Source of the DNA: Vibrio superstes | GTDB taxonomy: Bacteria > Pseudomonadota > Gammaproteobacteria > Enterobacterales > Vibrionaceae | Length of the DNA stretch: 64,000 nucleotides | Assembly: GCF_003569005.1 (NCBI RefSeq) | Contig: NZ_BCUR01000004.1 | Coordinates: 1-64,000 of the forward strand | Direction of reading: 5' to 3' | Shown here: in pieces, positions 10,104-19,324 of the stretch | Position numbering within the stretch: the stretch's first letter is position 1 | Layout of the letters: the number at the start of each line of letters is the position of its first letter | The notes under the pieces: model-generated | Seen by the model: the letters and a program-made list of their open reading frames with translations, nothing else | Told to the model about the DNA's origin: nothing | The model's database searches: none | Made by a program: the position numbers and the translations under genes

Positions 10104-11591
10104 ATGAGTTGCAAGCCGTTATTACCCCTGTTCATGATGCTCTCATTGAGTGCTTGTGATGATGACAATACGATAGATGATCTCGTCGAGGATTCATCTT
10201 TGGATGTATTCACGCCTGATAGCATTAATGTTGAACCCCAATCTATATCCGTACTAACCAACCGAGCTCGACAAGCCTCTGCTGCTTACAATTCAAAAGA
10301 TCATCACTTCGTTATTGTTTGGAATGAGGTGCACTATGAAACAACACCAGAGTCTGAAACGATAGAATTACGTAGAGTAAATTACGATGGCAGTATCGGT
10401 GAAAGTATTGTCTTAGATAACGTCGATGATGGTACTGACCTTGCTGATGCAGCCATCAGTTATAACTCAAACGACAACACTTTCTTGGTGGCATGGGAAA
10501 AACCCATGCCCAATGGAAATGACGAATACTCTGACAAACTACAGCTTGCCCTACTTGATGGGCAAGGGAGTATTATCAACAAATCCCTGCTGGATATTGG
10601 GTGTCGACATGGTGACGCCAGCATTGCTTACAACTCCGCGGAGAACAAATGGTTGATGGCATGGAAACATAGAGGGGATGGCATAGAGTTTTGCTCTCCA
10701 GATCCATCACCTGAGGGTATCTATGTACAATATATAAAATCAGATGGCTCCTTGGAGAACTCAGCAACCTTGATCAGGGGAGAGTTCGATGCACAAGCCC
10801 TAGGTGAGCCTGAAACGGATAATTTGACAGGCTCTCAGCTAGAGTACAATTCAGAGGATAATCAATTTTTAGTGGCTTGGCAGCATACCTACCAGACCGC
10901 AGAGTCCGATTCTCCCACTTTGATGAGTTTTTTCTACGGCCTAGAAGCTCAAATAATTAATGCTGATCTTAGTTCTGTTGACGACATCATCATCATCGAT
11001 AGTGACGGTGGTGAAAATATAAACATAGAGGAAAATGAAGGGCGAACCTTTGATACACCAGAAGAGCTATCATTAGCCTATAACCCCGAAGTAAACGTAT
11101 ATGGTATCAGTTACAGAACTAACGATATGACCACGTTTGACATTGATGGGAAAAGCATTAGCCAAATTAATGCCCGTATTTTATCTGCCAACGGCGAACT
11201 GAGTGAAAGAATTGTCTTAGCCCAAACAGTTGAAAATAGTATTGTCTATGACGACACAGCTGTCGATGAGCCCAGCATAGCCTACAACCCCTCTACTACA
11301 GACTTCTTCCTCACCTGGCAGCAATCTCTCGCATCAGAAATACTCTCAAGTTATGACTACGATATTTACTCTAGCCATCTAGAAAGTGATGGCACTTTCA
11401 CTCCTCCAGTAGCTCTATCTAACCAGGCTGGTATAAACGAAATGAAAGCAGATGACATCCATGAAGACATTGTATGTAACATCTATGTTTGTTTGGTGCT
11501 TTGGCAAGAAATAGGGAATCTTGAAGTAACACGAGGTGATGACGACTACACCCGATCCATTAACTTTAAGTTTCTTGATAATCTAAACTAG
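10104..11591 (+). CDS. uncharacterised lipoprotein with repeated YN-x8-W motifs
   Basis: I do not recognise a named family. The 495-aa protein has a lipoprotein signal (MSCKPLLPLFMMLSLSAC, lipobox LSAC, acylated Cys about residue 18) and Asp at +2, which in E. coli favours inner-membrane retention. At least six imperfect repeats follow, each near AYNS-x5-FLVAW: AYNSKDHHFVIVW, SYNSNDNTFLVAW, AYNSAENKWLMAW, EYNSEDNQFLVAW, AYNPEVNVYGISY and AYNPSTTDFFLTW. This regular spacing is typical of beta-propeller blades. The protein is acidic. I chose the ATG at 10104 because AAGGA (10094-10098) precedes it by 5 nt; the ATG at 10098 overlaps that site. It stands alone between mneA and glyQ and looks like an accessory gene. 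Confidence 0.75.
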   Translation: MSCKPLLPLFMMLSLSACDDDNTIDDLVEDSSLDVFTPDSINVEPQSISVLTNRARQASAAYNSKDHHFVIVWNEVHYETTPESETIELRRVNYDGSIGESIVLDNVDDGTDLADAAISYNSNDNTFLVAWEKPMPNGNDEYSDKLQLALLDGQGSIINKSLLDIGCRHGDASIAYNSAENKWLMAWKHRGDGIEFCSPDPSPEGIYVQYIKSDGSLENSATLIRGEFDAQALGEPETDNLTGSQLEYNSEDNQFLVAWQHTYQTAESDSPTLMSFFYGLEAQIINADLSSVDDIIIIDSDGGENINIEENEGRTFDTPEELSLAYNPEVNVYGISYRTNDMTTFDIDGKSISQINARILSANGELSERIVLAQTVENSIVYDDTAVDEPSIAYNPSTTDFFLTWQQSLASEILSSYDYDIYSSHLESDGTFTPPVALSNQAGINEMKADDIHEDIVCNIYVCLVLWQEIGNLEVTRGDDDYTRSINFKFLDNLN

Positions 11592-11605
11592 AGAACAACA
11601 TATAC

Positions 11606-11641
11606 TGTCATTAAGAGCCTAGTATGAGACTCTTAATGGCA
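11606..11641 (+). terminator. stem-loop after the lipoprotein gene
   Basis: A 12-bp stem (11606-11617 with 11630-11641, one G-T pair) lies 14 nt after the stop codon. There is no immediate T-tract, so termination is uncertain. Confidence 0.4.
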
Positions 11642-11831
11642 GGTATTGCATAGAGACTTTGCTTTTATTACCCACTCCCAACACATTTAATTATTCTGTA
11701 ATCCCCTTTTTTACCCTCCAGCCCTGCTTCCTTAGGGGTACTGTGCATTTTTTCGCTACTACCAACCCTAATAACTGGGTATAATTCAAAGTTATTTCCT
11801 TTTCAGACAAAAGAATCGCGCGAACCTGACT

Positions 11832-12746
11832 ATGCAAAAATACGATATCAAAACCTTCCAGGGAATGATCCTCGCGCTGCAGGATTATTGGGCTCAAAAC
11901 GGTTGTACCATTGTTCAACCTTTGGATATGGAAGTAGGTGCTGGCACCTCTCACCCAATGACGTGTCTACGTGCACTTGGCCCAGAGCCAATGTCTACGG
12001 CATACGTTCAACCTTCACGCCGACCAACTGATGGTCGTTACGGTGAAAACCCGAACCGCCTGCAGCACTACTATCAATTCCAAGTAGCTCTTAAACCTTC
12101 TCCAGATAATATTCAGGAGTTGTACTTAGGCTCTCTTGAAGTGCTTGGTGTCGACCCACTAGTTCACGATATTCGCTTCGTAGAAGATAACTGGGAAAAC
12201 CCAACTTTGGGTGCCTGGGGTCTTGGTTGGGAAGTATGGCTAAACGGCATGGAAGTCACTCAGTTTACTTACTTCCAACAAGTAGGTGGCCTTGAGTGTA
12301 AGCCTGTTACTGGTGAAATCACTTACGGTATCGAGCGCCTAGCAATGTACATCCAAGAAGTAGACTCTGTTTACGACCTAGTATGGAACGTTGCCCCAGA
12401 TGGTTCGAACGTGACTTACGGTGATATCTTCCACCAAAACGAGGTTGAGCAATCAACATACAACTTCGAGCACGCAGACGTAGATTTCCTATTCACCTTC
12501 TTCGACCAGTGCGAAAAAGAGTGTAAAGAACTACTTGAGCTTGAGAAGCCTCTTCCGCTTCCAGCTTACGAGCGTATTCTAAAAGCAGGTCACGCATTCA
12601 ACATCCTTGATGCACGCAAGGCTATCTCTGTAACAGAGCGTCAACGTTACATCCTTCGTATCCGCAACCTGACTAAATCAGTTGCAGAGGCGTACTACGC
12701 GTCACGTGAAGCGCTTGGCTTCCCTATGTGTAAGAAGGATAAATAA
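11832..12746 (+). CDS. glyQ: glycine--tRNA ligase alpha subunit GlyQ
   Basis: Alpha chain of the bacterial alpha2-beta2 glycyl-tRNA synthetase, holding the class II catalytic core that activates glycine with ATP. It is 304 aa (E. coli 303). Conserved segments are visible from the start: [17 protein letters not shown], the class II motif region [29 protein letters not shown] and the C-terminal motif 3-like [14 protein letters not shown]. It is followed 2 nt later by glyS. A TATAAT at 11780-11785 is a plausible -10 for the pair. No strong ribosome binding site precedes the ATG. Confidence 0.97.
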   Translation: MQKYDIKTFQGMILALQDYWAQNGCTIVQPLDMEVGAGTSHPMTCLRALGPEPMSTAYVQPSRRPTDGRYGENPNRLQHYYQFQVALKPSPDNIQELYLGSLEVLGVDPLVHDIRFVEDNWENPTLGAWGLGWEVWLNGMEVTQFTYFQQVGGLECKPVTGEITYGIERLAMYIQEVDSVYDLVWNVAPDGSNVTYGDIFHQNEVEQSTYNFEHADVDFLFTFFDQCEKECKELLELEKPLPLPAYERILKAGHAFNILDARKAISVTERQRYILRIRNLTKSVAEAYYASREALGFPMCKKDK

Positions 12747-12748
12747 TC

Positions 12749-14815
12749 ATGGCGAAGAATTTTCTAATTGAACTAGGTACGGAAGAGCTTCCACCAACGG
12801 CACTTCGTTCTCTAGCAGAAGCATTTGCTTCTAACTTTGAAGCAGGTCTTAAAACTGCAGAGCTTTCTCACGAAGACATCAAGTGGTACGCGGCACCTCG
12901 CCGTCTAGCACTTAAAGTAACAGCACTGGCTGAAGGCCAAGCAGACAAAGTCGTTGAAAAACGTGGTCCTGCTGTTTCTGTAGCATTCGACGCTGAAGGC
13001 AACGCGACTAAAGCTGCACAAGGTTGGGCTCGTGGTAACGGTATTACCGTTGAGCAAGCTGACCGCCTGAAAACAGATAAAGGTGAATGGCTTCTTTTCA
13101 AACAAGAAGTGGCTGGCAAACCAGTTCAAGACTTGGTGATCGACATTGCAGCTAAAGCACTTGCTGGCCTGCCAATTCCTAAAGCGATGCGCTGGGGTAA
13201 CTCAGACATTCAATTTATCCGTCCAGTGAAAACACTGACAGTACTGCTAGGTGATGAGCTAATTGAAGGCGAAATCCTAGGCGTAGCCTCTGCTCGTACT
13301 ATCCGTGGCCACCGCTTTATGGGCGAACAAGAATTTACTATCGATTCTGCTGATCAATACCCTGCACTTCTTGAAGAGCGCGGTAAGGTCATGGCCGATT
13401 ACGAAGCACGTAAGGCTATCATCCTTGCAGATGCTCAAAAGGCAGCAGAAGCCGTTGGCGGTATTGCAGACCTAGAAGATGACCTGGTTGAAGAAGTGAC
13501 CTCTTTGGTTGAATGGCCAGTTGTCCTAACGGCTAAGTTTGAGCAAGAATTCCTAAAAGTACCCTCTGAAGCCTTGGTTTACACCATGAAAGGCGACCAG
13601 AAGTATTTCCCTGTCTATGATGCAGATAAGAATCTTCTACCAAACTTCATCTTCGTTTCGAATATCGAATCTAAAGAACCTCGCCACGTTATCGAAGGTA
13701 ACGAGAAAGTTGTACGTCCACGTCTTGCTGATGCTGAGTTCTTCTTCAACACAGACCGTAAGCGTCCGCTGATCGACCGTTTGCCTGAATTAGACCAAGC
13801 TATCTTCCAGAAACAACTTGGTACTATCAAAGACAAAACAGACCGCATCACTGAGCTTGCTGGCTACATCGCTGAGCAAATCGATGCTGACGTTGAAAAA
13901 TCTAAGCGTGCTGGCCTGCTGGCTAAGTGTGACCTAATGACATCTATGGTATTCGAGTTTACCGATACTCAAGGTGTTATGGGCATGCACTACGCGACCC
14001 ATGACGGTGAAGACGAGCAAGTAGCATTAGCCCTTTACGAACAGTACATGCCTCGTTTTGCTGGCGATGATCTACCAAGCACTGGTATCTCATCTGCTGT
14101 TGCAATGGCAGACAAGCTAGACACTATCGTTGGTATCTTCGGCATTGGTCAGGCTCCAAAGGGTTCTGATCCATTTGCCCTACGTCGCGCATCATTAGGT
14201 GTGTTGCGTATTCTTGTTGAAAACGGCTACAACCTGGATCTAGTCGACCTAATCGCAAAAGCGAAAGAGCTACTGGGCGACAAGCTAACCAATGAAAATG
14301 TTGAGAAGGACGTTATCGACTTTATGTTGGGTCGCTTCCGTGCTTGGTATCAAGACGCTGGCTTCAGCATCGATATCATCCAAGCAGTACTAGCGCGCCG
14401 TCCAACTAAACCTGCTGATTTTGACCGCCGTGTTAAGGCTGTTTCTCACTTCCGTGAATTAGAAGCAGCAGAAGCCTTGGCCGCAGCGAACAAACGCGTG
14501 GGTAATATCCTGGCCAAGTTTGATGGTGAATTAGCTGCCGAGATCGATCTCGCACTGCTCACCGAAGACGCAGAGAAAGTACTGGCTGAAAACGTTGAAG
14601 TCATGACAGAAGCTCTTGAGCCTGCTTTTGCTACAGGTAACTACCAAGACGCATTGAGTAAGCTGGCTGACCTTCGCGAGCCTGTAGATACCTTCTTTGA
14701 CAACGTCATGGTTATGGCAGATGACGAGGCTCTGAAAAAGAACCGTCTAACTCTACTGAACAACCTACGTAACTTGTTCCTAGAAATTGCAGATATCTCC
14801 CTTCTGCAAAAATAA
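12749..14815 (+). CDS. glyS: glycine--tRNA ligase beta subunit GlyS
   Basis: Beta chain of glycyl-tRNA synthetase, needed for tRNA recognition. It is 688 aa (E. coli 689). The N-terminus [13 protein letters not shown] is diagnostic. The middle contains an HD-like region ([24 protein letters not shown]), followed by the anticodon-binding DALR-like C-terminal part. It starts 2 nt after glyQ, so the two chains are translationally coupled. Codon use is strongly biased, in keeping with high expression. A rho-independent terminator follows. Confidence 0.97.
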   Translation: MAKNFLIELGTEELPPTALRSLAEAFASNFEAGLKTAELSHEDIKWYAAPRRLALKVTALAEGQADKVVEKRGPAVSVAFDAEGNATKAAQGWARGNGITVEQADRLKTDKGEWLLFKQEVAGKPVQDLVIDIAAKALAGLPIPKAMRWGNSDIQFIRPVKTLTVLLGDELIEGEILGVASARTIRGHRFMGEQEFTIDSADQYPALLEERGKVMADYEARKAIILADAQKAAEAVGGIADLEDDLVEEVTSLVEWPVVLTAKFEQEFLKVPSEALVYTMKGDQKYFPVYDADKNLLPNFIFVSNIESKEPRHVIEGNEKVVRPRLADAEFFFNTDRKRPLIDRLPELDQAIFQKQLGTIKDKTDRITELAGYIAEQIDADVEKSKRAGLLAKCDLMTSMVFEFTDTQGVMGMHYATHDGEDEQVALALYEQYMPRFAGDDLPSTGISSAVAMADKLDTIVGIFGIGQAPKGSDPFALRRASLGVLRILVENGYNLDLVDLIAKAKELLGDKLTNENVEKDVIDFMLGRFRAWYQDAGFSIDIIQAVLARRPTKPADFDRRVKAVSHFRELEAAEALAAANKRVGNILAKFDGELAAEIDLALLTEDAEKVLAENVEVMTEALEPAFATGNYQDALSKLADLREPVDTFFDNVMVMADDEALKKNRLTLLNNLRNLFLEIADISLLQK

Positions 14816-14836
14816 TCACTTCATAATGAAGTGATT
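14814..14836. repeat. perfect 23-bp palindrome at the end of glyS
   Basis: Eleven-base arms around a central A (14814-14824 and 14826-14836), beginning at the glyS stop. It may be a 3' end-stabilising hairpin ahead of the terminator at 14851. Confidence 0.6.
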
Positions 14837-14850
14837 GAATAAAGAATAGA

Positions 14851-14882
14851 AACCCAGCTTTTTTGAGCTGGGTTTTTCTTTT
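14851..14882 (+). terminator. rho-independent terminator of glyQS
   Basis: Stem AACCCAGCT/AGCTGGGTT (14851-14859 with 14866-14874), 6-nt loop, followed by a T-rich tail. Confidence 0.9.
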
Positions 14883-14988
14883 TGTGCCTCTAATTTTTGC
14901 TTTGTCTCTTGAGCACTATCGGGTATGTTCAAGGCATGGCAAATCGCTCTATCTATCATTGCCCATTTAAATTCAGGTACAGAACACA

Positions 14989-16239
14989 ATGCAATTTTCT
15001 AAGTTTGGTGAAAAATTCAATCGATACTCTGGTATTACTCGTTTAATGGATGACTTAAACGACGGCTTAAGAACACCGGGAGCCATAATGCTTGGCGGCG
15101 GGAACCCTGCTGCAATTCCAGAAATGCTCGATTACTTTTCACAAACAAGCTCAGAAATGCTCGCCAATGGTGAATTAGTTGCTGCAATGGCAAACTATGA
15201 TGGACCACAAGGGAAAGATGCATTCATAAAGTCCTTAGCTAAACTGCTTCGACAGACTTATGGATGGGATATTAGCGAAAAAAACATTAGCCTAAGTAAC
15301 GGAAGTCAAAGTGGCTTTTTCTACCTATTCAACCTTTTTGCAGGTAAACAGCCCGATAACAGTCATAAAAAAATACTGCTACCACTGGCACCAGAATATA
15401 TAGGTTATGGTGATGCCGGTATTGATGACGATATCTTCATTTCTTATCACCCTGAGATAGAGTTGCTCGATAATGGCTTATTTAAGTACCATGTCGATTT
15501 TGAGCAGTTAACGGTGGATGAATCGGTTGCTGCAATCTGTGCGTCACGACCAACCAATCCAACCGGTAATGTACTGACCGATGAAGAGATCCATAAACTG
15601 GATCAACTAGCACGAGCTAATAACATTCCGTTGATTATCGATAATGCGTATGGTTTCCCATTCCCAAATATCATCTTTGAAGAGATCACGCCATTCTGGA
15701 ATGAAAACACCATCCTATGTATGAGTTTATCGAAACTGGGCTTGCCTGGTGTTCGTTGTGGCATTGTTATAGCTAACGAAGAGACAACGCAAGCACTTAC
15801 TAACATGAACGGGATTATAGGGTTAGCCCCTGGCAGCATTGGCCCTAGTATTGCCAATCACATGATAGAAAAAGGCGATTTATTACATTTAAGCTCAAAT
15901 GTTATTAAGCCCTTTTATGCACAAAAATCGCAAAGAGCAATAGAGCTACTGCAACAAGCGATCACCGATACCCGATTTAGAATTCATAAACCTGAGGGCG
16001 CTATTTTCTTGTGGCTGTGGTTTGATGAATTGCCGATCACGACCATGGAATTATACAATCGCCTCAAAGCTCGTGGCGTTCTGATTGTTCCTGGAGAATA
16101 CTTCTTTATCGGACAAGATGATGAATGGACTCATGCCCACCAATGCCTAAGAATGAATTATGTGCAGAATGACGACGATATGAAAAAGGGTATTCAAATC
16201 ATTGCTGAGGAAGTCAAAAAGGCTTATCAAGGCGCATAA
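14989..16239 (+). CDS. avtA: valine--pyruvate transaminase AvtA
   Basis: PLP-dependent class I aminotransferase (transaminase C) that interconverts valine plus pyruvate with 2-oxoisovalerate plus alanine. It is 416 aa (E. coli 417). The N-terminus QFSKFGEKFNRYSGITRLMDDL is typical. ASRPTNPTGN is the substrate/PLP loop, and the Schiff-base Lys lies in MSLSKLGLPGVRCG near residue 250. It is transcribed alone after the glyS terminator. It complements IlvE, encoded at 54-55 kb, in branched-chain amino-acid and alanine metabolism. Confidence 0.94.
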   Translation: MQFSKFGEKFNRYSGITRLMDDLNDGLRTPGAIMLGGGNPAAIPEMLDYFSQTSSEMLANGELVAAMANYDGPQGKDAFIKSLAKLLRQTYGWDISEKNISLSNGSQSGFFYLFNLFAGKQPDNSHKKILLPLAPEYIGYGDAGIDDDIFISYHPEIELLDNGLFKYHVDFEQLTVDESVAAICASRPTNPTGNVLTDEEIHKLDQLARANNIPLIIDNAYGFPFPNIIFEEITPFWNENTILCMSLSKLGLPGVRCGIVIANEETTQALTNMNGIIGLAPGSIGPSIANHMIEKGDLLHLSSNVIKPFYAQKSQRAIELLQQAITDTRFRIHKPEGAIFLWLWFDELPITTMELYNRLKARGVLIVPGEYFFIGQDDEWTHAHQCLRMNYVQNDDDMKKGIQIIAEEVKKAYQGA

Positions 16240-16254
16240 TACGCCATATAAAAG

Positions 16255-16282
16255 CGACGATGACCGATAAGCGCCATCGTCG
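16255..16282. terminator. bidirectional terminator between avtA and the hemoglobin gene
   Basis: Stem CGACGATG/CATCGTCG (16255-16262 with 16275-16282) flanked by AAAG on the left and TTT on the right, between convergent genes. Confidence 0.65.
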
Positions 16283-16292
16283 TTTACTATCC

Positions 16293-16649
16293 TCAAACCA
16301 ATATGACATCAGAGCGCATGCTATAAAGAACAAAGAGCACTTCTTCTTGCTCTCTCTGCCCCACATTATTTTTATTCATGGCCTCAAGAGCGTCATCTAA
16401 CACGGCAATAAATTCAACAGCAGAAATATTCATGCCTTTATGTACAGCGAGCATGTCTTTTCCCTTATACAGGTTAGGACCTCCAGTACCCGTAATAAAG
16501 AACTCCGCCACCGACGTCTTTAATCGCGATAAGTCAGAATCAGCAAATCGAGTGCTGATCGCCTTATTGGCAAGATGAAGGTCTACAATATCACTGGAGA
16601 TTTGAGTAATAGACTCTGAGCCTCCCAATCTTTCATACAATGTCGACAT
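16293..16649 (-). CDS. group 1 truncated hemoglobin
   Basis: A 118-aa truncated hemoglobin with the 2-on-2 globin fold, probably cytoplasmic and binding haem with O2 or NO. The family start STLYERLGG, the GG of the E-helix region (ITGTGGPNLYKGKDM) and the proximal F8 histidine H70 in LAVHKGMNIS are visible. By hand alignment the distal B10 position, usually Tyr, appears to be Val or another non-Tyr residue in DIVDLHLANK, which would alter ligand handling. It follows the secreted-protein gene by 15 nt and is probably co-transcribed with it. The usual NO-detoxifying or sensing role is a family inference. Confidence 0.88.
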   Translation of the reverse strand: MSTLYERLGGSESITQISSDIVDLHLANKAISTRFADSDLSRLKTSVAEFFITGTGGPNLYKGKDMLAVHKGMNISAVEFIAVLDDALEAMNKNNVGQREQEEVLFVLYSMRSDVILV

Positions 16650-16664
16650 AACACTATTCCTTCA

Positions 16665-17186
16665 TTATTTATTCTTGATGGGCACCATAATGTGAGCATA
16701 AGGCGTGTCCTTCCACATTACATAAGGCCCTCCATTAAAGGGGTCATCACTCACCCCTTTCAGAAGCTCTTTTGGCACAACAATCATTAAATGTGGCCCC
16801 TCTTTCACCCATACATCACCATTGTCAGGATCCGTAGCTGCTGGGTTGGAGTTACTCACATACGCATCACCTTGCATCATGTATGAAATGCCTATTCGGT
16901 CGGTTTCAAAGGGCTGACCGGTAGCTGCGGCCTCAAGTAATTTGGACCATACCGCATCGTTACACATCGGGTGTATATCACCGGGCACAACAGGGATGCC
17001 TGGAACACAATGCCAATGAGGGCTCCCCTCACGCAAAACTGAGCCATCGGTATCAAGGATAGTCGCTTTTGAGCTAAGGTCGCTATGTGCGGCACTTTCT
17101 GCACGCTGAACCTTTTCATCTGCAGCACTGCTAGTAAAGCCAATCAAATAACTTCCTAGCACTATGCCTATTAGCAATTTACTCAT
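16665..17186 (-). CDS. secreted protein of unknown function, paired with truncated hemoglobin
   Basis: I do not recognise a named function. The 173-aa protein has an N-terminal signal peptide (about residues 1-22, ending SSA-A) and should be periplasmic. The mature part has a His/Cys-rich stretch (SPHWHCVPGIPVVPG, then HPMCND), with two Cys that could form a disulfide. Conserved-looking blocks follow: YMMQGDAYVSNSNP, KEGPHLMIVVP and GGPYVMWKDTPYAHIMVPI. The His residues might bind a metal or haem, but that is inference. AAGGA (17193-17197) precedes the ATG by 6 nt. It is the first gene of a two-gene unit with the hemoglobin, divergent from a large regulator, with a nested palindrome in its leader. 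Confidence 0.75.
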   Translation of the reverse strand: MSKLLIGIVLGSYLIGFTSSAADEKVQRAESAAHSDLSSKATILDTDGSVLREGSPHWHCVPGIPVVPGDIHPMCNDAVWSKLLEAAATGQPFETDRIGISYMMQGDAYVSNSNPAATDPDNGDVWVKEGPHLMIVVPKELLKGVSDDPFNGGPYVMWKDTPYAHIMVPIKNK

Positions 17187-17197
17187 AAAAAATCCTT

Positions 17198-17236
17198 ACG
17201 TTTCATCTATGTAAGACACTTACAAGGATAAAACGT
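17198..17236. promoter_or_regulatory. 39-bp nested inverted repeat in the divergent promoter region
   Basis: Two pairs of 6-base arms share one centre (17217): ACGTTT (17198-17203) with AAACGT (17231-17236), and TGTAAG (17210-17215) with CTTACA (17219-17224). A third pair, ATCCTT (17192-17197) with AAGGAT (17224-17229), places an anti-Shine-Dalgarno against the ribosome binding site of the secreted-protein gene. The element abuts that site on the minus strand, and on the plus strand covers the -35 region of a TATAAT at 17246-17251. It is either a DNA operator for the adjacent winged-helix regulator or a leader RNA structure. Confidence 0.6.
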
Positions 17237-17324
17237 GATAGCGACTATAATTATGAGGATTTAATGAGATTTGCATGAAGTCGCGTGAATAAGAAACCCT
17301 ACAACCTTCACCTAGGCATTTACT

Positions 17325-19271
17325 ATGGATACAGCTGTCATTGAAAAAACTCGAGCCAGAGAGCTAGAGTTTTTGGCTCAAAGTATGCAGTTCTATGGCC
17401 CTGATGTGATTGGCTTATATGGCATTGCTGGTGTGGGAAAAAGCACACTTCTTAACCAATTCGCGACGCTCTATCCTAGTCGCTGTTTTAAAATCAACTG
17501 CCAACAAATAGAGCCAACCCCAAGAGCCTTTTTGCAATGTCTTCAGCAGATAACTGTGAGTGATGAAGCAAGTTTAAGCTCTATCTCTTCGGCTCTCGAT
17601 GCGGCAACAACGTCAACTCCGCCCGTGTTGTTACTCGATCAATTTGAGTCTATAAACTTGATCGAATCTTGGTTAAGACAAGAATGCATGCCAGCTCTTT
17701 TAGGAAGGATAAGGCTTATATTTTGTGGTCGATTACTGCCTGCTAACCAGTGGATCATCAACCCAAGCCCAGAGCTAAACTACCTCAGCTTAAAACTTGA
17801 GTGCTTATCCTTTAACGATTCTATTCGCTTCCTACAAGCTCAGGGACATTCAGTCAGTGCCGCATTGGGAATCAACCAATTTGCTAATGGTCATCCCCTT
17901 GCGCTGAGGTTGGCCAGTAACGCGGTATTGGAACGACCCCAACGCCAATTGAGCGAACAACCTCCCAATAATATTATTCATTCATTGGTGCGTTTTTTTA
18001 TTGAAGACATTCACGATCCTGAGTTACAGCAGGCATTACTTGCCTGCTCGGTGATCAGGCGAATGACTGAGCCTTTACTCAAGGCCATGCTGCTTTGTAC
18101 TCATTCACAAGCCAATAAGCTGTATGAGGATTTAGCACAGATCGATTTTGTAGAGGTCAATGAAGATGGCTTGAGTTTGCATGAGGTATTGAAAAAGACA
18201 TTAAGCTCGGATCTGAAGTCCCGCTCGCCACAACAATTTAGTGTTTTTCGCCAAAGAGCGAGCCAGCAGATTCGTACCGAGCTAGAGAGTGCGAGCCTGG
18301 GCCAGATGTGGCGCTATACGGCCGATATTATCTATCTGGTAGAAAACAGTGTCATTCGTAACGCCTTCTTTCCTCCCAACGATCAGCGCAAATATAGTAT
18401 TGAGCCCGCTTGCGAAGCCGATAAGCAGTCTGTGATGGCTATCATTACAAATCATGAGCCACAACAGGCAATATCCATCTACGAATATTGGTGGCAAAAA
18501 CATATCAATGCCTTTCATTGTGTTAAGGATACACAAGGAAAAATAGCTGGATTCTACTGCTTACTGAAAACGACGGAAATCCTGACCCACCAGCTAGATG
18601 AAGATCCTATAACCAAGGCCTGGGTTACCCACTTAAACGAGACTGAAGCGCCAGACGGCAACAATACAGAGCACATTTTTATTCGTCGTTGGTTATCCCT
18701 AGATAAAGGAGAATCATTAAGTGGCGTACAAGCCGCATGCTGGCTCGACATAAAACGAATCTATCTGGAAATGAGGCCTCAACTTAAACGCGTCTATCTC
18801 ACTCTGCAAGATCTGCAGCCCTATGCTCCAGCGGCACTTGAGCTAGGTTTTCAAGTTCTTGATATAGAAGTCGATATTGACGGTATCCCCTATTACTCAG
18901 CCATGCTAGATATGGGAGAAGAATCCGTTATTGGCTGGGTATCTAAGCGGCTTCTTCATGAGCTCAGCGGTCAGGAGCCCATCATCACCCGCCCATCATG
19001 GTTTGATGTTGATGCAAGGCAGATCCGAACAAGCCACTCGCAAATCGATCTAACACCACTGGAGTTTAATACGTTGTCTCTATTAATCTCACATCAGGAA
19101 GAGGTGGTATCGCGTAAGTTGTTGCTAAAAGAGGTTTGGGGAATTGAGCATAATGGTTCAAGTAATGTGGTGGATACCATTATACGCTCTTTAAGAAGGA
19201 AGCTAGGCAGCAACTCAACGCACATTCAATCTGTAAGAGGTACTGGATACCGGTTTAATGTTGATGCATGA
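17325..19271 (+). CDS. STAND-like ATPase / GNAT-like / winged-helix transcriptional regulator
   Basis: A 648-aa three-part protein. The N-terminal P-loop ATPase (about 1-330) has Walker A GIAGVGKST at 33-41, Walker B VLLLDQFES at 101-109, and the GHPLALRLA segment typical of NB-ARC/STAND switches. The middle (about 365-545) resembles an acetyltransferase fold: SIEPACEADKQSVMAII opens it and AALELGFQVLD matches the end of GNAT domains, but the acetyl-CoA loop is not obvious. The C-terminal OmpR/PhoB-type winged helix (about 565-648) is clear: DLTPLEFNTLSLLISHQEEVV, LLKEVWG, VDTIIRSLRRKLG and VRGTGYRF. It is divergent from the secreted-protein/hemoglobin pair and probably regulates it. The signal is unknown. 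Confidence 0.82.
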   Translation: MDTAVIEKTRARELEFLAQSMQFYGPDVIGLYGIAGVGKSTLLNQFATLYPSRCFKINCQQIEPTPRAFLQCLQQITVSDEASLSSISSALDAATTSTPPVLLLDQFESINLIESWLRQECMPALLGRIRLIFCGRLLPANQWIINPSPELNYLSLKLECLSFNDSIRFLQAQGHSVSAALGINQFANGHPLALRLASNAVLERPQRQLSEQPPNNIIHSLVRFFIEDIHDPELQQALLACSVIRRMTEPLLKAMLLCTHSQANKLYEDLAQIDFVEVNEDGLSLHEVLKKTLSSDLKSRSPQQFSVFRQRASQQIRTELESASLGQMWRYTADIIYLVENSVIRNAFFPPNDQRKYSIEPACEADKQSVMAIITNHEPQQAISIYEYWWQKHINAFHCVKDTQGKIAGFYCLLKTTEILTHQLDEDPITKAWVTHLNETEAPDGNNTEHIFIRRWLSLDKGESLSGVQAACWLDIKRIYLEMRPQLKRVYLTLQDLQPYAPAALELGFQVLDIEVDIDGIPYYSAMLDMGEESVIGWVSKRLLHELSGQEPIITRPSWFDVDARQIRTSHSQIDLTPLEFNTLSLLISHQEEVVSRKLLLKEVWGIEHNGSSNVVDTIIRSLRRKLGSNSTHIQSVRGTGYRFNVDA

Positions 19272-19279
19272 GCAATAAA

Positions 19280-19302
19280 AAAGAGCGCCTTAGGCGCTCT
19301 TT
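19280..19302. terminator. bidirectional terminator between the regulator and ibpA
   Basis: Stem AAAGAGCGCC/GGCGCTCTTT (19280-19289 with 19293-19302) with a 3-nt loop, A-rich on the left and T-rich on the right, between convergent genes. Confidence 0.88.
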
Positions 19303-19324
19303 CACTACTTTATTATGTTGCTCA

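Noticed and set aside
10046..10159. 37-codon reading frame overlapping the lipoprotein start
   Set aside because: The GGAGGAG upstream is about 20 nt too far, the frame overlaps the lipoprotein gene and the peptide is not recognisable.
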